NCBI GenBank assembly: GCA_041658245.1
Contig: JBBAAM010000001.1
Location: 1-64,000 of the forward strand
DNA length: 64,000 bases
Direction of reading: 5' to 3'
Source: Fen-1258 sp041658245
GTDB lineage: Bacteria; Bacteroidota; Ignavibacteria; Ignavibacteriales; Melioribacteraceae
The notes below the pieces were generated by a model. That model ran no database searches and was not told where the DNA came from. It saw only the letters and a list, made by a program, of their open reading frames with translations. Position 1 is the first letter of the stretch; every line of letters begins with the position of its first letter. The position numbers were made by a program, and so were the translations under genes. This document shows, piece after piece, positions 61,195 to 64,000 of the stretch.

Positions 61195-64000
61195 TTTTTC
61201 CAGCGCTTCAAAATATTTTCTAATCAAATCTTCGTAATCTTTTTTATAACCCTCGCGGATAGCTTTCAACAGCTCATCTTTCAATTTATTCTTTCCTTCG
61301 TCAGTGTTAAGAATCAGATCGGGTGGTGAATTGCGGTTATAATCTTTCACGGAAGAAGATTTTCTATCTTTCTCGTAATCGCGTTCATTCATTGATGTCT
61401 GTGCATCAAGTAATTTTGATAAAATCTTTTCCTGCTTCTTGACAAGATCATCGTTCATTTTTTCGGATTGAAGATTTGTAACTACCTCTTTCATCTCACT
61501 TAAGATTTTTTCAAGATTTGATGCAAGACGCTTCGATTGCCCCGCTTCTTTTGTCTCTTGGTTCAACTGTTCGAGCGATTTGCGAATTGCTTCCTGCTGT
61601 TGTGCAAGTCGCTGCATTTGCGCCATCATCTCTTGGGTCATTTGTCCTTGATTCAACATTTGAGTGAGTTGATTCAGATTCATCTGCTGTTGCGCCATTT
61701 GTTGTAGCTGCTGCATCAAGCTCATAATACCGCCGCCCTTACCTCCGCCGCTCATCATTTGATCCATTGCACCTTTCATCAAGCTTGCGGCTTCGTTGAG
61801 CGAAGCCATTGCATTTTTTTGCAATTGTGCTGCCGCAGGTCCTTGCAGGTTTTGCATTGCATTTATTGATTGCTGCATATTAGTTAAAGCTTTTCCGAGA
61901 GCATTACCCATTTCGGGAGTAATGGCAAAAGTTTTTTGTGAAAGGTCGTTCATCTTCTGTAATACTTTTCCAAGATTGTTTTGTATATCGTTTTGATCGC
62001 GGGAGTTTTTAGAGAACTCATTTGAGTATGGACTAAGCTGCTCTGTATTGTTTTTTAAGTTTTCCTGATCTTTGGAAAGAGTTAAAAGATCGTCTAGTAT
62101 CTTCATCATATCATAAAAATTTTTCATCTGATTCATCTGCTGCATGGCGCTCTGTAAATTTTGCATTTGTTTCAGCATACTACTCATGTTCTGAGAAAGT
62201 TCTTGCTGGTTCTGCATGCTTTGCATCTTTTGCATCTGCTGTAAATTTTTACCCGCTTCATCGGAAAGCTGTTCATTATTTTGTTTATCCAATTCGCTCT
62301 TAAGTTTATCCATCTGCTCTTTAGGCATATCGGGAAGTTCATTCATCTTTTCGCCGAGTTTATTTACCTCGTCATTAAGTTTATTAATATCGCTTGTTAT
62401 GTCCTTCTGGCGGTTAGTCAGTTCATCGCGCTTGGTTTTATCGGATAGACTTGATTGTTCTGTTTTGTTTTTTAACTCATCTATTTTCTGAGTAAGATCT
62501 TCAGTGCGTTTAACTAGCTCATCAATTTTTTGTTCAATCTGTATCCTCTTTAGCAGATTGAGAGTGCGTTCAATACTTTTCTTAATATATTCTTCATTTG
62601 CTTTCATTTCTTCCAGCGACATTTGCACATTATCGCGGTTCATACTATTAAGAGATTCTTGCAGCCGCTTGAACGCTTCCTTCATTTCTTCACTGCTCAT
62701 TTTTTCCAGCAATTCCTGAAGCTCATTATATTTCTGAAGCGTCTCTTCCGAAAGGAGATTGTTTTTTGCAAGATCATTTTTCATTTCAGATAATTTACGA
62801 GAAACATCTTCAATCTTTTTTGTGATCTCTTTGAACTTGTCAACCGCCTTTTCAACACGCTCCTTTTCCTGCCAGGAGATATCTTTTGAATTTTGTTTTA
62901 GATCATCACTGATCTTTTGCATTTCTTGTTTTAACTGTTCGGCATCTTTAAGTGTTTGTGATAAATCTTTTTCAGATTCTTTTTGTTTGTCTTCCGCTTC
63001 GGCAAATAGTTCATTAAGAGATGGGACAGTAATAGTGAATTGTTTTGTCTTTGTAGATTTTGGTCCGCTTATGTTATCATTATCAAAAACTTCAAAGTAA
63101 TAGGAAAGAACTTCTCCTTCAGCAAGGACTAACAGTGCAAGATCCCAAACAAAGTACACCTCTTCTTCTTTTTGTTGATTGGAGATTGTTATTGGAACTT
63201 GCGTGAACTCCTCATTTGTAGGGCGGTACTTTGATGCCGAAAGCCGGAAGTTCAAATTCATTTTGCTAAAACCATAATCGTCGCTGATCTTAGAGACAAG
63301 AGAAATCTTGCTTTTATTTCCAAGTTTTATATTTTCATTAGGAGAAATCATTTCAATGGAAGGATTTTTATCAACCAAAGTTTTTATTGAATATGTAATG
63401 GGGTTTATGTTTGAGTAACCTTGTGCATCTGCGATAAGAATATAATAGCCTGCTTCTTTGGTAATAACGAAATCAACCGTTGCTTTTGTTGAAGCAAGGT
63501 TCATTTTTTTTGATGTACTGTCGCTAAACATTACAATTGCGCTGGAAAGTTCTCGCGACGAACTCATTGTTAATTTTATTTTACTGCCGATTAATGCCGT
63601 TATGTTTCCGTTATCTTTTTGTGTTTGTTCCGGCAAGCGGGTGTAAGCGGGTGGAGTGATCGTCAACTCACTGCTGGAAATTATAGGACGGTTAATAACA
63701 GAAATTTTGTATTTCTCGCTGGTAATATTTTCGGCAGTCGCGAAATATTCTAAAGGACTTTTTACGTTATTAATATAATAAGTAAAAATCCCAAGTGAAT
63801 CGGGCGATAATATCTTTTCCGAGAATTCGGTTTGCTCTTCGAATTTTTCCAATAGAGAAATTTCTTTCGGTTGTTCTCCGAGTGCTTTAATTTTTATTGT
63901 AATGTTGTCGCCCTTGGTGATCTCCGCATTTCCGGGTTCGATTTCAAAAACAAATTTTGCCGGGGGTGTATAATTTTTATTGTAATTGAGAAAACGAATT
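61177..64000 (-). CDS. DUF4175-family coiled-coil protein (5' end outside the window)
   Basis: About 940 codons are visible; the frame is open to base 64000, so the N-terminus is missing. The first visible part (YTPPAKFVFEIEPGNAEITK) is beta-rich with Ig-like strands. The C-terminal 550 residues form long coiled coils rich in Gln and Met (MQQLQQMAQQQMNLNQ type). This layout fits DUF4175 proteins of FCB bacteria, usually membrane-anchored at the N-terminus. Function unknown. Confidence 0.8.
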   Translation of the reverse strand, partial: IRFLNYNKNYTPPAKFVFEIEPGNAEITKGDNITIKIKALGEQPKEISLLEKFEEQTEFSEKILSPDSLGIFTYYINNVKSPLEYFATAENITSEKYKISVINRPIISSSELTITPPAYTRLPEQTQKDNGNITALIGSKIKLTMSSSRELSSAIVMFSDSTSKKMNLASTKATVDFVITKEAGYYILIADAQGYSNINPITYSIKTLVDKNPSIEMISPNENIKLGNKSKISLVSKISDDYGFSKMNLNFRLSASKYRPTNEEFTQVPITISNQQKEEEVYFVWDLALLVLAEGEVLSYYFEVFDNDNISGPKSTKTKQFTITVPSLNELFAEAEDKQKESEKDLSQTLKDAEQLKQEMQKISDDLKQNSKDISWQEKERVEKAVDKFKEITKKIEDVSRKLSEMKNDLAKNNLLSEETLQKYNELQELLEKMSSEEMKEAFKRLQESLNSMNRDNVQMSLEEMKANEEYIKKSIERTLNLLKRIQIEQKIDELVKRTEDLTQKIDELKNKTEQSSLSDKTKRDELTNRQKDITSDINKLNDEVNKLGEKMNELPDMPKEQMDKLKSELDKQNNEQLSDEAGKNLQQMQKMQSMQNQQELSQNMSSMLKQMQNLQSAMQQMNQMKNFYDMMKILDDLLTLSKDQENLKNNTEQLSPYSNEFSKNSRDQNDIQNNLGKVLQKMNDLSQKTFAITPEMGNALGKALTNMQQSINAMQNLQGPAAAQLQKNAMASLNEAASLMKGAMDQMMSGGGKGGGIMSLMQQLQQMAQQQMNLNQLTQMLNQGQMTQEMMAQMQRLAQQQEAIRKSLEQLNQETKEAGQSKRLASNLEKILSEMKEVVTNLQSEKMNDDLVKKQEKILSKLLDAQTSMNERDYEKDRKSSSVKDYNRNSPPDLILNTDEGKNKLKDELLKAIREGYKKDYEDLIRKYFEALEKARGEK

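Noticed and set aside
1..64000. CRISPR arrays, tRNA, rRNA, transposase or phage genes
   Set aside because: Looked for regularly spaced repeats, cloverleaf-like segments and typical protein motifs; none were convincing.

Overview
The window is AT-rich bacterial chromosome carrying the classic origin cluster dnaA-dnaN-recF-DUF721-gyrB, with gyrA about 4 kb further on. Secreted proteins with a YPNPFNP-type C-terminal sorting domain (subtilase at 17247-20063), the DUF4175 coiled-coil protein and the general gene content point to the FCB group, most likely Ignavibacteriota (Ignavibacteria). This is inferred from families and layout only; no 16S gene is present.

Layout. 1-6105: replication genes and a putative oriC between dnaA and dnaN. 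6182-10250: a short MgtE-like transporter and a defence-like block (a nucleoside-deoxyribosyltransferase/TIR-like protein and a HincII-like restriction-modification pair) inserted before gyrA. 12709-14502: a small-protein/nucleotidyltransferase pair and a Cys/Met-metabolism PLP enzyme. 14673-20063: secreted peptidases. 20079-26636 (minus strand): metallophosphoesterase, aminotransferase, glycogen synthase, ADP-forming acyl-CoA synthetase. 26905-31055: lipid kinase, AbrB-like protein, toxin-antitoxin pair, truA, DMT exporter. 31117-46428: housekeeping and metabolic genes (M3 peptidase, amidohydrolase, ispH, dGTPase, CDF exporter, sufE, uvrB and others). 46572-54332: a mosaic mercury-resistance operon (merR, broken merP, lipoprotein, outer-membrane barrel, merTP fusion, CopZ-like protein, merA, extra cargo). 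54671-64000: MOSC protein, HEAT protein, esterase, VOC protein, TPR protein, truncated sigma factor, C45-like hydrolase and a partial DUF4175 protein running off the window.

The most striking pattern is a repeated architecture. A short, diverged copy of a gene's own end sits on the far side of newly acquired DNA. The first 24-62 nt of gyrA and truA recur upstream (three and two extra copies), and about 170 nt of the 5' end of the metallophosphoesterase gene recur beyond an aminotransferase gene. The merA 5' end recurs before a CopZ-like gene, and the merA 3' end recurs twice after downstream cargo. The copies differ from the full genes largely at synonymous positions, so they look like alleles from related lineages rather than simple slippage duplications. 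The cargo is restriction-modification, toxin-antitoxin, metal-resistance or metabolic genes, or clusters of small palindromes. I read this as repeated gene gain by recombination with one homologous arm and one illegitimate junction, or insertion with target duplication.

Several genes are broken by small indels (dnaA at the window edge, the restriction endonuclease, a membrane protein at 42646-43300). Three of the four indels lie in homopolymers, so sequencing error must be excluded. Four interspersed repeat families are present; two families overlap gene 3' ends or lie inside coding sequence. I found no tRNA, rRNA, CRISPR array, transposase or phage gene.
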